Source of the DNA: Aquitalea denitrificans
GTDB taxonomy: Bacteria; Pseudomonadota; Gammaproteobacteria; Burkholderiales; Chromobacteriaceae
Direction: 5' to 3'
DNA length: 64,000 nucleotides
Assembly (NCBI RefSeq): GCF_009856625.1
Contig: NZ_CP047241.1
Location: forward strand, 3,224,001-3,288,000
Shown here: piece by piece, positions 45,983 through 54,724 of the stretch
Position numbering within the stretch: position 1 is the first letter of the stretch
Layout of the letters: every line of letters begins with the position of its first letter
Program-made: the position numbers and the translations under genes
The notes under the pieces: model-generated
Database searches by the model: none
Seen by the model: the letters and a program-made list of their open reading frames with translations, nothing else
What the model was told of the DNA's origin: nothing

Positions 45983-46161
45983 ATCTCATAGCAAATTTTC
46001 TGGCACGCAAGATCAAAGAAAATAACAAGTATTTCTTGTCTTGCAGTGCAAGTATTTGGCTTTCGCCAAGCACTCACACCTATCGGTTATTCTGTTTTTT
46101 AAAGAGCGGTGCAGGTCGCTGCGTTTCGTTTCCGTCGCTGCGTTGTCTGCTGAGGAGGCGA

Positions 46162-46190
46162 ACTATACCGCCACGCCCACCCCTCGTCAA
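46162..46190 (-). promoter_or_regulatory. rRNA operon promoter
   Basis: On the minus strand TTGACG (46185-46190) and TATAGT (46162-46167) are exactly 17 bases apart. The GC-rich spacer and position about 180 bases before 16S fit a strong stable-RNA promoter. Confidence 0.75.
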
Positions 46191-46403
46191 CACTTTGTGC
46201 GAAGAAATCTGCAGATTCTGCCAACATCCCGTCCTGCGGCACGCTAAGTAACTGAACAGTAATGCTTTATGAAATACGGGTTTTATTACAGCCTTGCGGC
46301 AATTGCACTGCAGCAGGCTGATTGTTATTTGCTCCGGTGGTGAAAAAGAGCGAGAAAGGGGGCTGGCTGGCGCAAAAAGCTGGTTTCCCCGCCGACACCG
46401 GCA

Positions 46404-46434
46404 GCAAAAAGCCCGGCGGGGCCGGGCTTTTTGC
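46404..46434. terminator. Terminator after rnr
   Basis: GCAAAAAGCCCGGC (46404-46417) pairs perfectly with GCCGGGCTTTTTGC (46421-46434). The A/T parts of the stem give a U-tract in both directions. Confidence 0.85.
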
Positions 46435-46479
46435 AGAGCCAGCTCTTACTCATGCAGAGAGAGACTGACCTATAACAGC

Positions 46480-49092
46480 TTACTGACCATCTGGCTTCTT
46501 GGCATTACGGCTACGGCCACGTGGTGCGGACGGCACTGCAGCCTCAGTACTGGCAGCTGGTTTGCGACGCGAGCGCGGAGCAGGCGCAGCAGCGACCTCC
46601 GTCTGCGGCGCAGCCACGGGGCTGGCCGCAGGCTTGCGTCGTCTGGCTGCCGGTTTGACCGGTTCAGCCTGCACTGCCGGACGCGGATCCACAGGTGGCG
46701 GCACTGCCACAGGCTTGCGTCGGCTTGTTGCCTTGCTGGCTGCAGGTGCCGTCTGCGGGACAGCAGTCACATTGTCCTGACGGCTGGCTGCATGCTTGCC
46801 ATGCTGATTCCGACCACGTCCACCATGATTGGTCTGCTTGCGGGAAGATGGAGCAGCATGATTTGCGTGCCGCGGCTGCTCACGCTTGCCAGTAGGCGAA
46901 GCCAATGCAGGTTGTGCCGTATCACGCACCAGAGAGAAATCGACTTGGGCATTTTCCAGATTGGCACTGACCACTCTTACCGTCAGGGTATCCCCCAGGC
47001 GATAAGACATGCCGCTCTTCTCGCCTACAATGGCCTGGATGTCCTTGCGGAAGTGGAAATAGTCCTTGCCCAGCTCGGAAATATGCACCAAGCCCTCTAC
47101 ATAGACATCATCCAGCAGCACGAACACGCCAAAGCTGGTGACGGCACTGATCTTGCCCTGGAAAACCTCCCCAACCTTGTCCTGCATATAATAGGTTTTG
47201 AGCCAGGACTCGACATCACGGCTGGCATCGTCTGCCCGGCGTTCGGTCATTGAGCAATGCATGCCCAGTTGTGCCCATTTGCCCGGCTTGTACTTATTGC
47301 CCTGCAATACCGCTTTGATGGAGCGATGAACCAGCAGGTCGGGATAACGGCGAATTGGCGAAGTGAAATGGGTATAGGCATCGTAGGCCAAACCGAAGTG
47401 ACCATTGTTGTCCGGCGTGTAAACCGCCTGCTGCATGGAACGCAGCAACATGGTCTGCAGTACCGGCGCATCTGGACGGCCATGAATCTGCTCGGCCAGC
47501 TTGGCATAATCTTTGGCTGTGGGCTTGTCATTCCCAGCCAGTGTCAGACCCACCAGCTGTAGGTAGTTACGCAGGATTTCCAGCTTTTCCGGCGTCGGAC
47601 CTTCATGCACGCGATACAAGCATTTTTGCTTGCTCTTGAGCAAGAAGTCCGCAGCACAGACGTTGGCGGCCAACATGCATTCTTCAATCAGTCGATGTGC
47701 ATCATTGCGCACCACCGGGACGATTTTGTCGATTTTGCCCTGATCATTGAAGATCATCTGGGTCTCGACCGAATCGAACTCAATGGCACCACGCTTGGCA
47801 CGGGCAGCCAGTAGCACTTTGAACAAGCTATATAGTGTCTGGATGTTGGGCAGTAGCGGATTGTCCGTTCCATGCTGAATCCAGTCCCACACCTGAGTAT
47901 AGGTAAGACGTGCCTTGGACAGCATGACCGCCGGGTAGAACTGGTAGCGTTTTACCTCACCTTTGCCGTTGATCTGCATATCGCACACCATGCACAAGCG
48001 CTCGACATCAGGATTCAAAGAGCAAATGCCGTTAGACAACGCTTCTGGCAACATGGGGATGACCCGGCGCGGGAAATAGACGGACGTACCCCGATCCAAA
48101 GCCTCCTGATCCAACGCATCGCCCGGCTGCACATAATGGCTGACATCAGCAATAGCCACGATCAGGCGGAAGCCCTTGCCCTGCTTCTCTGCATAGACGG
48201 CATCATCAAAGTCACGAGCAGTTTCGCCGTCAATGGTTACTAATGGCAGATGACGCAAGTCGACGCGATCGACGGTCAGGTCCTTCTTGCGGACCTTCTT
48301 GGGTGTAGCCTTGGCTTGCGCTACAACATCGATCGGGAATTCATGCGGCAAGGCATGCTTGCGCAAGGCAATCTCGATCTCCATACCCGGATCTGCATAA
48401 TTGCCCAACACCTCCACCACCTGGCCGACTGGCTGACGATAGGCATCCGGATACTGCAGGATTTCCACCATCACCACCTGCCCATGCTTGGCATCACCCT
48501 GGCTGTCTGGCTCAATCAGAATTTCATGCCGGATACGGCGATCTTCCGGGGTGACAATCCAGACACCACGCTCCTGATGGATGCGACCGACAAGTTTGGT
48601 AACCGCATGATCCAGCACTTCAACAATCTTGCCTTCCTGGCGACCACGGCGATCCACACCGGAGGGGCGCACCAGCACCCGATCGCCATGCATGGCTTTT
48701 TTCATTTCACGTTCGGGCAGGAAAATATCCACCCCGCTGCCTTCTCCTTCATCGGGTAGGCCAAAACCAAAGCCATCACGATGACCGGAAACCTTGCACT
48801 TGATCAGGTCCAGCTTTTCAGCAGCACAGATTGCGCCTTTACGATTGATGATGAGCTGGCCTTCACGTTCCATGGCCAGCAAGCGGCGCTCAAAGAAGCC
48901 CAGTTCGGCATTCTTGATAGACAACAATACGGCCAGTTCTTCCGGGAACATTGGCACGCCATTTTGTTCCAGGAGTTGCAGAACAAACTCCCGGCTAGGT
49001 AAGGGATTGGAATATTTGAGTTTTTCTCGTTCCAAGAAGGGATCCTGCATACGCAGGGGAGTGTTTTTTTGTTTTTTTGCAGATTGGGCCAT
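46480..49092 (-). CDS. rnr: Ribonuclease R
   Basis: An 870-residue 3'-5' exoribonuclease of the RNB family that degrades structured RNA and takes part in rRNA quality control. An N-terminal winged-helix/cold-shock portion is followed by the RNB domain (GETARDFDDAVYAEK with the catalytic aspartates, PGDALDQEALDRGTSVYFP, and HFTSPIRRYPDLLVHR) and an S1 domain (VFQGKISAVTSFGVFVLLDD). The last 150 residues are a low-complexity basic Ala/Pro/Arg/Lys tail, typical of betaproteobacterial RNase R and longer than in E. coli (813 residues). Start at 49092 (MAQSAKK) follows GAGGGTG. The start codon overlaps the -35 box of the divergent tRNA-Leu promoter. Confidence 0.96.
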   Translation of the reverse strand: MAQSAKKQKNTPLRMQDPFLEREKLKYSNPLPSREFVLQLLEQNGVPMFPEELAVLLSIKNAELGFFERRLLAMEREGQLIINRKGAICAAEKLDLIKCKVSGHRDGFGFGLPDEGEGSGVDIFLPEREMKKAMHGDRVLVRPSGVDRRGRQEGKIVEVLDHAVTKLVGRIHQERGVWIVTPEDRRIRHEILIEPDSQGDAKHGQVVMVEILQYPDAYRQPVGQVVEVLGNYADPGMEIEIALRKHALPHEFPIDVVAQAKATPKKVRKKDLTVDRVDLRHLPLVTIDGETARDFDDAVYAEKQGKGFRLIVAIADVSHYVQPGDALDQEALDRGTSVYFPRRVIPMLPEALSNGICSLNPDVERLCMVCDMQINGKGEVKRYQFYPAVMLSKARLTYTQVWDWIQHGTDNPLLPNIQTLYSLFKVLLAARAKRGAIEFDSVETQMIFNDQGKIDKIVPVVRNDAHRLIEECMLAANVCAADFLLKSKQKCLYRVHEGPTPEKLEILRNYLQLVGLTLAGNDKPTAKDYAKLAEQIHGRPDAPVLQTMLLRSMQQAVYTPDNNGHFGLAYDAYTHFTSPIRRYPDLLVHRSIKAVLQGNKYKPGKWAQLGMHCSMTERRADDASRDVESWLKTYYMQDKVGEVFQGKISAVTSFGVFVLLDDVYVEGLVHISELGKDYFHFRKDIQAIVGEKSGMSYRLGDTLTVRVVSANLENAQVDFSLVRDTAQPALASPTGKREQPRHANHAAPSSRKQTNHGGRGRNQHGKHAASRQDNVTAVPQTAPAASKATSRRKPVAVPPPVDPRPAVQAEPVKPAARRRKPAASPVAAPQTEVAAAPAPRSRRKPAASTEAAVPSAPRGRSRNAKKPDGQ

Positions 49093-49119
49093 TGACACCC
49101 TCAGAAACTTGTTTATAAT
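49092..49119 (+). promoter_or_regulatory. Promoter of the tRNA-Leu array
   Basis: TTGACA (49092-49097) and TATAAT (49114-49119) are separated by 16 bases, close to the consensus. The -35 box overlaps the first base of the rnr start codon on the other strand. Confidence 0.8.
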
Positions 49120-49169
49120 TCGCATCTCGTTGCAGCACTACAGCAACCGAATGATACAGCAAATGCAGT

Positions 49170-49256
49170 GCCCAGGTGGCGGAATTGGTAGACGCACTAG
49201 GTTCAGGTCCTAGCGCCCGCAAGGGTGTGGAAGTTCGAGTCTTCTCTTGGGCACCA
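49170..49256 (+). tRNA. tRNA-Leu (CAG), copy 1
   Basis: An 87-base class II tRNA. The acceptor stem GCCCAGG pairs with CTTGGGC, the anticodon loop TTCAGGT gives CAG, and there is a long variable arm and encoded CCA. Identical to copies 2 and 3. Confidence 0.96.
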
Positions 49257-49308
49257 ACAAGCTGTATTGTATAGTGCTAAAATAAGTTGTAACGAAAAAA
49301 TTTGGTTT

Positions 49309-49395
49309 GCCCAGGTGGCGGAATTGGTAGACGCACTAGGTTCAGGTCCTAGCGCCCGCAAGGGTGTGGAAGTTCGAGTCTTCTCTTGGGCACCA
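49309..49395 (+). tRNA. tRNA-Leu (CAG), copy 2
   Basis: Same 87-base sequence as copy 1, separated from it by 52 AT-rich bases. Confidence 0.96.
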
Positions 49396-49448
49396 ACAAT
49401 TTTTAAAATCAGCAGGCATTGCTGGTTTGTAGTATGACAATTTGCTTT

Positions 49449-49535
49449 GCCCAGGTGGCGGAATTGGTAGACGCACTAGGTTCAGGTCCTAGCGCCCGCA
49501 AGGGTGTGGAAGTTCGAGTCTTCTCTTGGGCACCA
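49449..49535 (+). tRNA. tRNA-Leu (CAG), copy 3
   Basis: Same 87-base sequence as copies 1 and 2, separated by 53 bases from copy 2 and followed by a terminator. Confidence 0.96.
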
Positions 49536-49539
49536 ATTA

Positions 49540-49570
49540 AAAGCCGTTGATCTCTGATCAGCGGCTTTTT
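49540..49570 (+). terminator. Terminator of the tRNA-Leu array
   Basis: AAAGCCGTTGATC (49540-49552) pairs with GATCAGCGGCTTT (49556-49568), with one G-T pair, followed by T residues. It is also usable by the convergent exporter gene. Confidence 0.85.
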
Positions 49571-49589
49571 CCATTTATGCATTTCTCGC

Positions 49590-51008
49590 TCAATTTTCTT
49601 GCACCTTGCCTTCCTCACCACGCATGGCCAGCGAAGCACCGGCATTGCGATCCAGCCTCCAGAAGAAGAATACGGAAAGCAGGGTCAGCCCCCCCATCAC
49701 CACAAAAGACCATGCGAAGTCGCTGCTCTGCAAGACAATATGTCCCTGAACACCAGCTATCACCTGCAAGCTCATGGCCGCAAATGTGACACCAAAACCT
49801 GCGGCCAATTGCTGAGCCACGCTGGACAAGCTGGTTGCGTGACTCATTCTCACCTGCCCAATATCGGCAAAAGCAATCGCATTCAGGCTGGTAAATTGCA
49901 GTGAGCGCAGAAACCCGCCCAGAACGAACACCAGCAACATCATCCAGTGAGGCGTATCAGGGCGAAACAAACCATATGCAGCCATCGACAGGGCAACAAA
50001 CACCGCGTTCCAGCTCAGTACACTCTTGAAGCCAAACCGCTCCAGCACTCGGGATACAATGGTTTTCATGAAGATGGCTCCCACCGCCGTGGAGCAAGTC
50101 AGCAAGCCTGACTCGAAGGGAGAATAGCCAAAACCCAGTTGCAACATCAAAGGCAGTAGAAAAGGAGTAGCGCCAATTCCCATACGGATGAGAAAGCCAC
50201 CTAGCACACTGGCATGAAAGGTGGGGAGGCGTAGCAAAGACAAATCAAGCAGCGGCTCTTTCACGCGCCGGTAATGCAGTAGATAACCCAGCAGCATCAT
50301 GGCCCCCAGCACACTGACGCCCAGAGACAACGTCGTTGACAGCATATGCTTGCCCTCGGTCGCCAATCCGAGCATCAGCAGAGACAGACCGACACCCGTC
50401 AATACAAAGCCGGTCTTATCCAGTGACGGTACATTCTCATCGCGCAGATTTTCGATATAACGTCCGGCCAGCAGCATGCCAAGAAAGCCAATCGGGATAT
50501 TGATGAAGAAAATCCAGCGCCAGTGGAAATAAGTGGTGATGAAGCCCCCCAGTGGCGGGCCTATTACCGGCCCCAGCAGGGCTGGAATGGTCAGATAACT
50601 CAAGGCCCTCACCAGCTCATCCTTGCGTGTGGTACGCAAAATGACCAGGCGTCCGACAGGCACCATCATCGCCCCGCCTATCCCCTGAACGAAACGTGCC
50701 AGTACAAAAGACTCAAGCGAACCACTGAAGCCGCACAGGACTGAACCCACCATGAAAACCAGGATGGCCGAGCGGAAGATCCGTCGTGCACCGAAGCGGT
50801 CTGCCATCCAGCCACTGACTGGAATGAAAACGGCAAGACTCACCAGATAGGATGTCAGTGCCAGCTTGAGCGCCACCGGATCAACCAGCAAATCCTGCGC
50901 AATGGCCGGCAAGGAAGTGGAAATCACCGTGGCATCCATGTTTTCCATGAATAGCGCGGTGGCAATGATGAGCGGCGTCAGCATGCCGCTGGCAACAAGA
51001 AACTGCAT
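49590..51008 (-). CDS. DHA2-family MFS drug exporter (MdtD/EmrB-like)
   Basis: A 472-residue inner-membrane protein with about 14 hydrophobic segments. ALFMENMDATVISTSLPAIA in the first helix and GWMADRFGARRIF in the loop between helices 2 and 3, with RFVQGIGGAMMVPVGR further on, are the signatures of the DHA2 (14-TMS) drug:H+ antiporters. Length equals that of E. coli MdtD (471). The ATG at 51008 is used because the longer frame to 51125 has a non-hydrophobic, arbitrary extension. No membrane-fusion or outer-membrane partner is adjacent, so it is probably a single-component exporter. Substrate unknown. Confidence 0.87.
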   Translation of the reverse strand: MQFLVASGMLTPLIIATALFMENMDATVISTSLPAIAQDLLVDPVALKLALTSYLVSLAVFIPVSGWMADRFGARRIFRSAILVFMVGSVLCGFSGSLESFVLARFVQGIGGAMMVPVGRLVILRTTRKDELVRALSYLTIPALLGPVIGPPLGGFITTYFHWRWIFFINIPIGFLGMLLAGRYIENLRDENVPSLDKTGFVLTGVGLSLLMLGLATEGKHMLSTTLSLGVSVLGAMMLLGYLLHYRRVKEPLLDLSLLRLPTFHASVLGGFLIRMGIGATPFLLPLMLQLGFGYSPFESGLLTCSTAVGAIFMKTIVSRVLERFGFKSVLSWNAVFVALSMAAYGLFRPDTPHWMMLLVFVLGGFLRSLQFTSLNAIAFADIGQVRMSHATSLSSVAQQLAAGFGVTFAAMSLQVIAGVQGHIVLQSSDFAWSFVVMGGLTLLSVFFFWRLDRNAGASLAMRGEEGKVQEN

Positions 51009-51153
51009 GATGTGATGTGTACTGATGCAAGAACCGGATTTCAGTCTAACAGCTTGACCAAAATGGACAGCAAGGATGTTACTAACAAGTGTTGCGTACC
51101 GGTGAAATGCAACAGGGCAGCCCATGGCTGCCCTGCTTACCCTGCCAGCAGAA

Positions 51154-52776
51154 TCAGTGCTGCGGCAGATTCAGCGCATTGCTCAGATCGCCCATCGGGG
51201 CTGCGCCATTGGCACGCAGGCCGGCATCACGCTCCAGCACTCCAGGCAGGGGTTGCAGCTCGAAACGCCGCGTCAGGAAGCGCAGGATGGAGCCGGTATC
51301 ATACTGGGTGTGATCGACAAAGCCCTTGCGCGCATACGGCGAAATGATGATGGCAGGAATGCGGCTACCCGGCCCCCAGCGGTCACCTTGCGGGACCGGT
51401 GCATGGTCGTAGATGCCGCCGTTTTCATCGTAAGTCACCACAATCAGCATGTTCTTCCACTGCGGGCTTTGCTGCAGACGGGCAATCACTTGCGCAATGT
51501 GGGCGTCGCCATCGGCGACACTGGCGTAACCGGCGTGCTGGTTGACGTTGCCTTGTGGTTTATAGAATGACACTGTCGGTAGTGTGCCTGCTTGCGCAGC
51601 CTGCAAGAATTCTGCGTCAAAATCCTTCAGATGCGCATGACGGTTTGCCTGCCGGGTCTGCGGATCGAAATCTGCGTAATAGTTGAAAGGCTGATGATGT
51701 GGCTGGAAGTTTGGCGTACTGCCGTTGTAAATATTGCTGCGCGCAGCCAGTGCCGCATTCCAGCCACCGGCATACCATGCCCAGCTGACTCCCCTGGCGC
51801 TGAGCCTGTCGCCAATGGTGGGCCCGGTTTGCGTCGGCAACGTCGTGGCCTTGGCCTTATCGGCATACTGGCTGGCGCCATTGGCCGCTGGCGCATTGCC
51901 GCTGGGCTGATATAGCGGTTGCATGGTATTGACCGCATAGAACATGCCCTGCTTGTCTTTTGGTGTCAGGTTACCGTCGTTTTTGTAAGTTGCCTTGCCA
52001 TCCAGAACAGATGCCTTGGCACCGGCAGCAGGGGTCAGGCGCAAGAAACGTCCCTGCGCATCGGTGTCGATGGCCGAGATGGAGTCGCGAGCCGGAGAAT
52101 CAGCCGCATCGGCATGCGGATATTGTGGGGCGCAGGCACAAATCAGGTACTGGTGATTGAGGAAGGAACCACCAAAAGCACCCATGAAAAAGTTGTCTGC
52201 CAGCGTGTACTGACGCGCCAGCTTCCACAAGGCCATTTTGCTGCCATCGTAATAGCCCATGCTCAGACCGCCGGCATCGGAATAAGCGGCAAACTTGTCG
52301 TTGGCACCACCATTGATTTGCATCTGGTTGTTATAGAAGCGATGTACCAGATCTCGTGTTGTCACCTCCTGCGACACTACGGTGGCACTGCCTTGCACAC
52401 CCTTGGGATCATCCAGCGGGAAAGGACGGTTTGGCCAACCCATGGTTTGCGACTGCGGCAAGGTGACGGCCTGTCCGGCAGCCGTCAGCCCGCCCCATGT
52501 CGGCGGCAGTACCGGCAGGACGGAACCATCGAAATCCTTCTGCGGCACATAGCTGCCACGGGAAGATGGATTTACCCCGGGAATGCCATTGGCGCTAGGG
52601 AAGAGGCCGTAAAGATTATCGAACGCGCGGTTTTCTGCAAAAATCACCACCACATTCTGAATGGCATCAAGGGAGCCAGTGGTCACCGGCGGTGTTGCCG
52701 GTATGCTGTTGCAGCCAGCAAGAGCAATTGCCAGTGCGATCGGGGCCAACAGGGGCTTGCAGTGCGTCATGTCCAT
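51154..52776 (-). CDS. AcpA-like acid phosphatase / phosphoesterase lipoprotein
   Basis: A 540-residue exported protein with signal sequence ending in lipobox LAGC (Cys22). The mature part belongs to the phosphoesterase superfamily that includes phospholipase C and Francisella acid phosphatase AcpA: NVVVIFAENRAFDNLYG at residues 40-57 carries the metal-binding Glu-Asn pair, and IVVTYDENGGIYDHAPVP and GSRIPAIIISPYARKGFVDHTQYD follow as in the family. It hydrolyses phosphate esters in the periplasm or outer membrane; the substrate is not certain. It is divergent from a di-haem protein; a 17-base palindrome lies between. Starts two codons later (52770) are possible. Confidence 0.83.
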   Translation of the reverse strand: MDMTHCKPLLAPIALAIALAGCNSIPATPPVTTGSLDAIQNVVVIFAENRAFDNLYGLFPSANGIPGVNPSSRGSYVPQKDFDGSVLPVLPPTWGGLTAAGQAVTLPQSQTMGWPNRPFPLDDPKGVQGSATVVSQEVTTRDLVHRFYNNQMQINGGANDKFAAYSDAGGLSMGYYDGSKMALWKLARQYTLADNFFMGAFGGSFLNHQYLICACAPQYPHADAADSPARDSISAIDTDAQGRFLRLTPAAGAKASVLDGKATYKNDGNLTPKDKQGMFYAVNTMQPLYQPSGNAPAANGASQYADKAKATTLPTQTGPTIGDRLSARGVSWAWYAGGWNAALAARSNIYNGSTPNFQPHHQPFNYYADFDPQTRQANRHAHLKDFDAEFLQAAQAGTLPTVSFYKPQGNVNQHAGYASVADGDAHIAQVIARLQQSPQWKNMLIVVTYDENGGIYDHAPVPQGDRWGPGSRIPAIIISPYARKGFVDHTQYDTGSILRFLTRRFELQPLPGVLERDAGLRANGAAPMGDLSNALNLPQH

Positions 52777-52955
52777 TTCCTTATGCTGATACTGCTGATT
52801 TTGCCTTCACCTTGTTGCACGATGATGATGGATTAACAACCCAGAATATTTCGGCAGGCAAGGCACAAGCCACTGACCGGAGTAAGGGTGCCCCTGTCAT
52901 CACACGGTGATGAAACTGCGTTATGTTGCAAGACTGCCATCGATGATCAATCGCC

Positions 52956-54221
52956 ATGTATCACCGCCCCAACCGACTCCATCTATCTCTCTTGCTTGGT
53001 TTTATGCTTGTCTGCTGTCTTGGCGCGTGCAAGCAGGCCGGGATACAGCAACAGGCCAGTATGCGTCCAGGCATTTATGCGGTCAGCTCGCCACAAGAGG
53101 GCCAACAGCTAAGTGCGCTTGGACACCAGCTATTCTTTGAGCCTGCACTATCGGCAAGTGGCAAGCAATCGTGTGCCAGCTGCCACAGCCCGGAACATGC
53201 TTATGGCCCTCCGGATAGCCGGTCAGTTCAGTTTGGCGGTATTGATGGCAAACAGATGGGCAGTCGCGCAGTACCGTCATTGCGCTATTTGCAGACCGTA
53301 CCGCCTTTTAGCGAGCACTTCCGCGACAACGATGGCAATGACAGCGAGGATGCAGGGCCGACCGGGGGCTTTACCTGGGATGGCCGTGCGGCCAGCACTC
53401 ATGAGCAGGCACGCATTCCGCTGCTTGCGGCCAATGAAATGGCCAATGACAGTAGCGATCAAGTGATAAGGCAGCTACAAGCCAGTGCAAGTGCCAACGC
53501 CTTCATGGCGGTTTTCGGCAAGGATATCTTCCAGCGCCCGGCACAAGCCTTCGACAAACTGGTGCTGGCACTGGAGGTTTTCCAGCAAAACCCGGCAGAT
53601 TTTTACCCATATAGCAGCAAATATGATGACTGGCTGCGGGGCAAGGCTGAGTTGAGCCATCAGGAGTTGCGCGGCTTGCAAGTATTCAACAGTCCGGACA
53701 AGGGCAACTGTGCAGCCTGTCATTTGAGTGAGCGGCAGTCCGATGGTGCCTTTCCGGCATTCAGCGACTTTGGCCTGATTGCGCTGGGTGTACCACGCAA
53801 CCCGCAGCTTGCCCTCAACCATCAGCCGGAATATCACGACCTGGGCCTGTGCGGCCCGCTGCGTCAGGACATGCGCAAAGCAGAATATTGTGGCTTGTTC
53901 CGGACACCATCCTTACGTAATGTCGCAACGCGCAAGGTGTTTTTCCACAACGGAGTGCTCCATGACTTGCGCCAGGTTCTGGAGTTTTATGCCAGCCGCG
54001 ATACCCAGCCGGAAAAATGGTACCCAGTCGCCAGCAATGGCCAGCCGGTAATGTTTGACGACTTGCCGACGGTTTATCATGGCAATATCAACCGCGAAGC
54101 CCCCTTTGGCGGAAAAAAGGGAGCGCCGCCAGCGCTTAACGCACAAGAAATCAGCGACTTGCTGGCTTTTCTGGGCACGCTGACGGATGCCGATGCCCAC
54201 CCGGCCCGGAACGGGCAATAG
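52956..54221 (+). CDS. Di-haem cytochrome c peroxidase/MauG family lipoprotein
   Basis: A 421-residue exported protein with two CXXCH haem motifs, at residues 73-77 (CASCH) and 252-256 (CAACH), giving two covalent c-type haems. A lipobox LGAC at residue 25 suggests membrane attachment. The SALGHQLFFEPALSASGKQSCASCH start and TPSLRNVATRKVFFHNGVL near the C-terminus match the bacterial di-haem peroxidase/MauG family. Members reduce peroxide or oxidise protein partners; which applies here is unclear. No methylamine dehydrogenase genes are nearby. Ribosome-binding site is weak at the chosen start. Confidence 0.82.
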   Translation: MYHRPNRLHLSLLLGFMLVCCLGACKQAGIQQQASMRPGIYAVSSPQEGQQLSALGHQLFFEPALSASGKQSCASCHSPEHAYGPPDSRSVQFGGIDGKQMGSRAVPSLRYLQTVPPFSEHFRDNDGNDSEDAGPTGGFTWDGRAASTHEQARIPLLAANEMANDSSDQVIRQLQASASANAFMAVFGKDIFQRPAQAFDKLVLALEVFQQNPADFYPYSSKYDDWLRGKAELSHQELRGLQVFNSPDKGNCAACHLSERQSDGAFPAFSDFGLIALGVPRNPQLALNHQPEYHDLGLCGPLRQDMRKAEYCGLFRTPSLRNVATRKVFFHNGVLHDLRQVLEFYASRDTQPEKWYPVASNGQPVMFDDLPTVYHGNINREAPFGGKKGAPPALNAQEISDLLAFLGTLTDADAHPARNGQ

Positions 54222-54232
54222 GGCTGGAGCGC

Positions 54233-54724
54233 TTACACATCCAGGCGAGGCACATCCGTCTGACCCAGCATGGCAGCCAGCACATCCACCACCAGTTGGT
54301 GGTCCTCGCGTTGTGGCAAGCCTGACACCACAATCGAGCCGATGCACACACCGCCCTGCAGCAGCAGCGGAAATCCGCCGCCATGGGTAGCGTAATCTGC
54401 CAGGGGAAGTCCGTTCTTCTCCTGCAGGCTGGTTTGCTGGCGCTGGCAATCCAGACCGATGGCCAATGTGCTGCGTTCAAACTTCTGCACCACATTATGC
54501 TTGCGCCGTGCCCAATCCTCGTTATTGGCCGTGGCTCCCGGCATCAGGCACTGAAAGCGGCGGGTCTGGTTGAGAGTTAGCACAATCGCCAGTGCGGCAC
54601 CGCGCCGTGTTGCCTCTTCGCGCAGGCGGCAACCCAGTTGCCACGCCGTTTCCGCATCGAATTGCTTGAATTGCAACAGGGCCTCCTGCTGCACAATGAT
54701 CTGCAAATCCTGCTCGATACTCAC
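54233..54724 (-). CDS. UPF0303 family haem-binding-domain protein
   Basis: A 163-residue protein of the UPF0303/GlcG-HbpS-like fold: AWQLGCRLREEATRRGAALAIVLTL, RRKHNVVQKFERSTLAIGLD, then YATHGGGFPLLLQGG and GSIVVSGLPQREDHQLVVDVL. Family members are annotated as haem-degrading domain proteins, without a defined reaction in most bacteria. It overlaps the Gfo/Idh/MocA gene by 4 bases and is translated with it, so it may act with that oxidoreductase. It is convergent with the di-haem peroxidase gene. No signal peptide, so cytoplasmic. Confidence 0.75.
   Translation of the reverse strand: MSIEQDLQIIVQQEALLQFKQFDAETAWQLGCRLREEATRRGAALAIVLTLNQTRRFQCLMPGATANNEDWARRKHNVVQKFERSTLAIGLDCQRQQTSLQEKNGLPLADYATHGGGFPLLLQGGVCIGSIVVSGLPQREDHQLVVDVLAAMLGQTDVPRLDV

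Larger units (their letters stand above)
45983..46479 (-). promoter_or_regulatory. rRNA operon leader and upstream region
   Basis: This 497-base region holds the leader boxA (minus-strand CGCTCTTTAAAA, 46097-46108), the operon promoter (46162-46190) and the rnr terminator (46404-46434). No coding sequence is credible. Confidence 0.7.

Noticed and set aside
49170..49535. Three regularly spaced repeats resembling a short CRISPR array
   Set aside because: The 87-base units fold as tRNA-Leu with CCA ends and have a tRNA-like promoter and terminator; spacing of 52-53 bases is coincidental.
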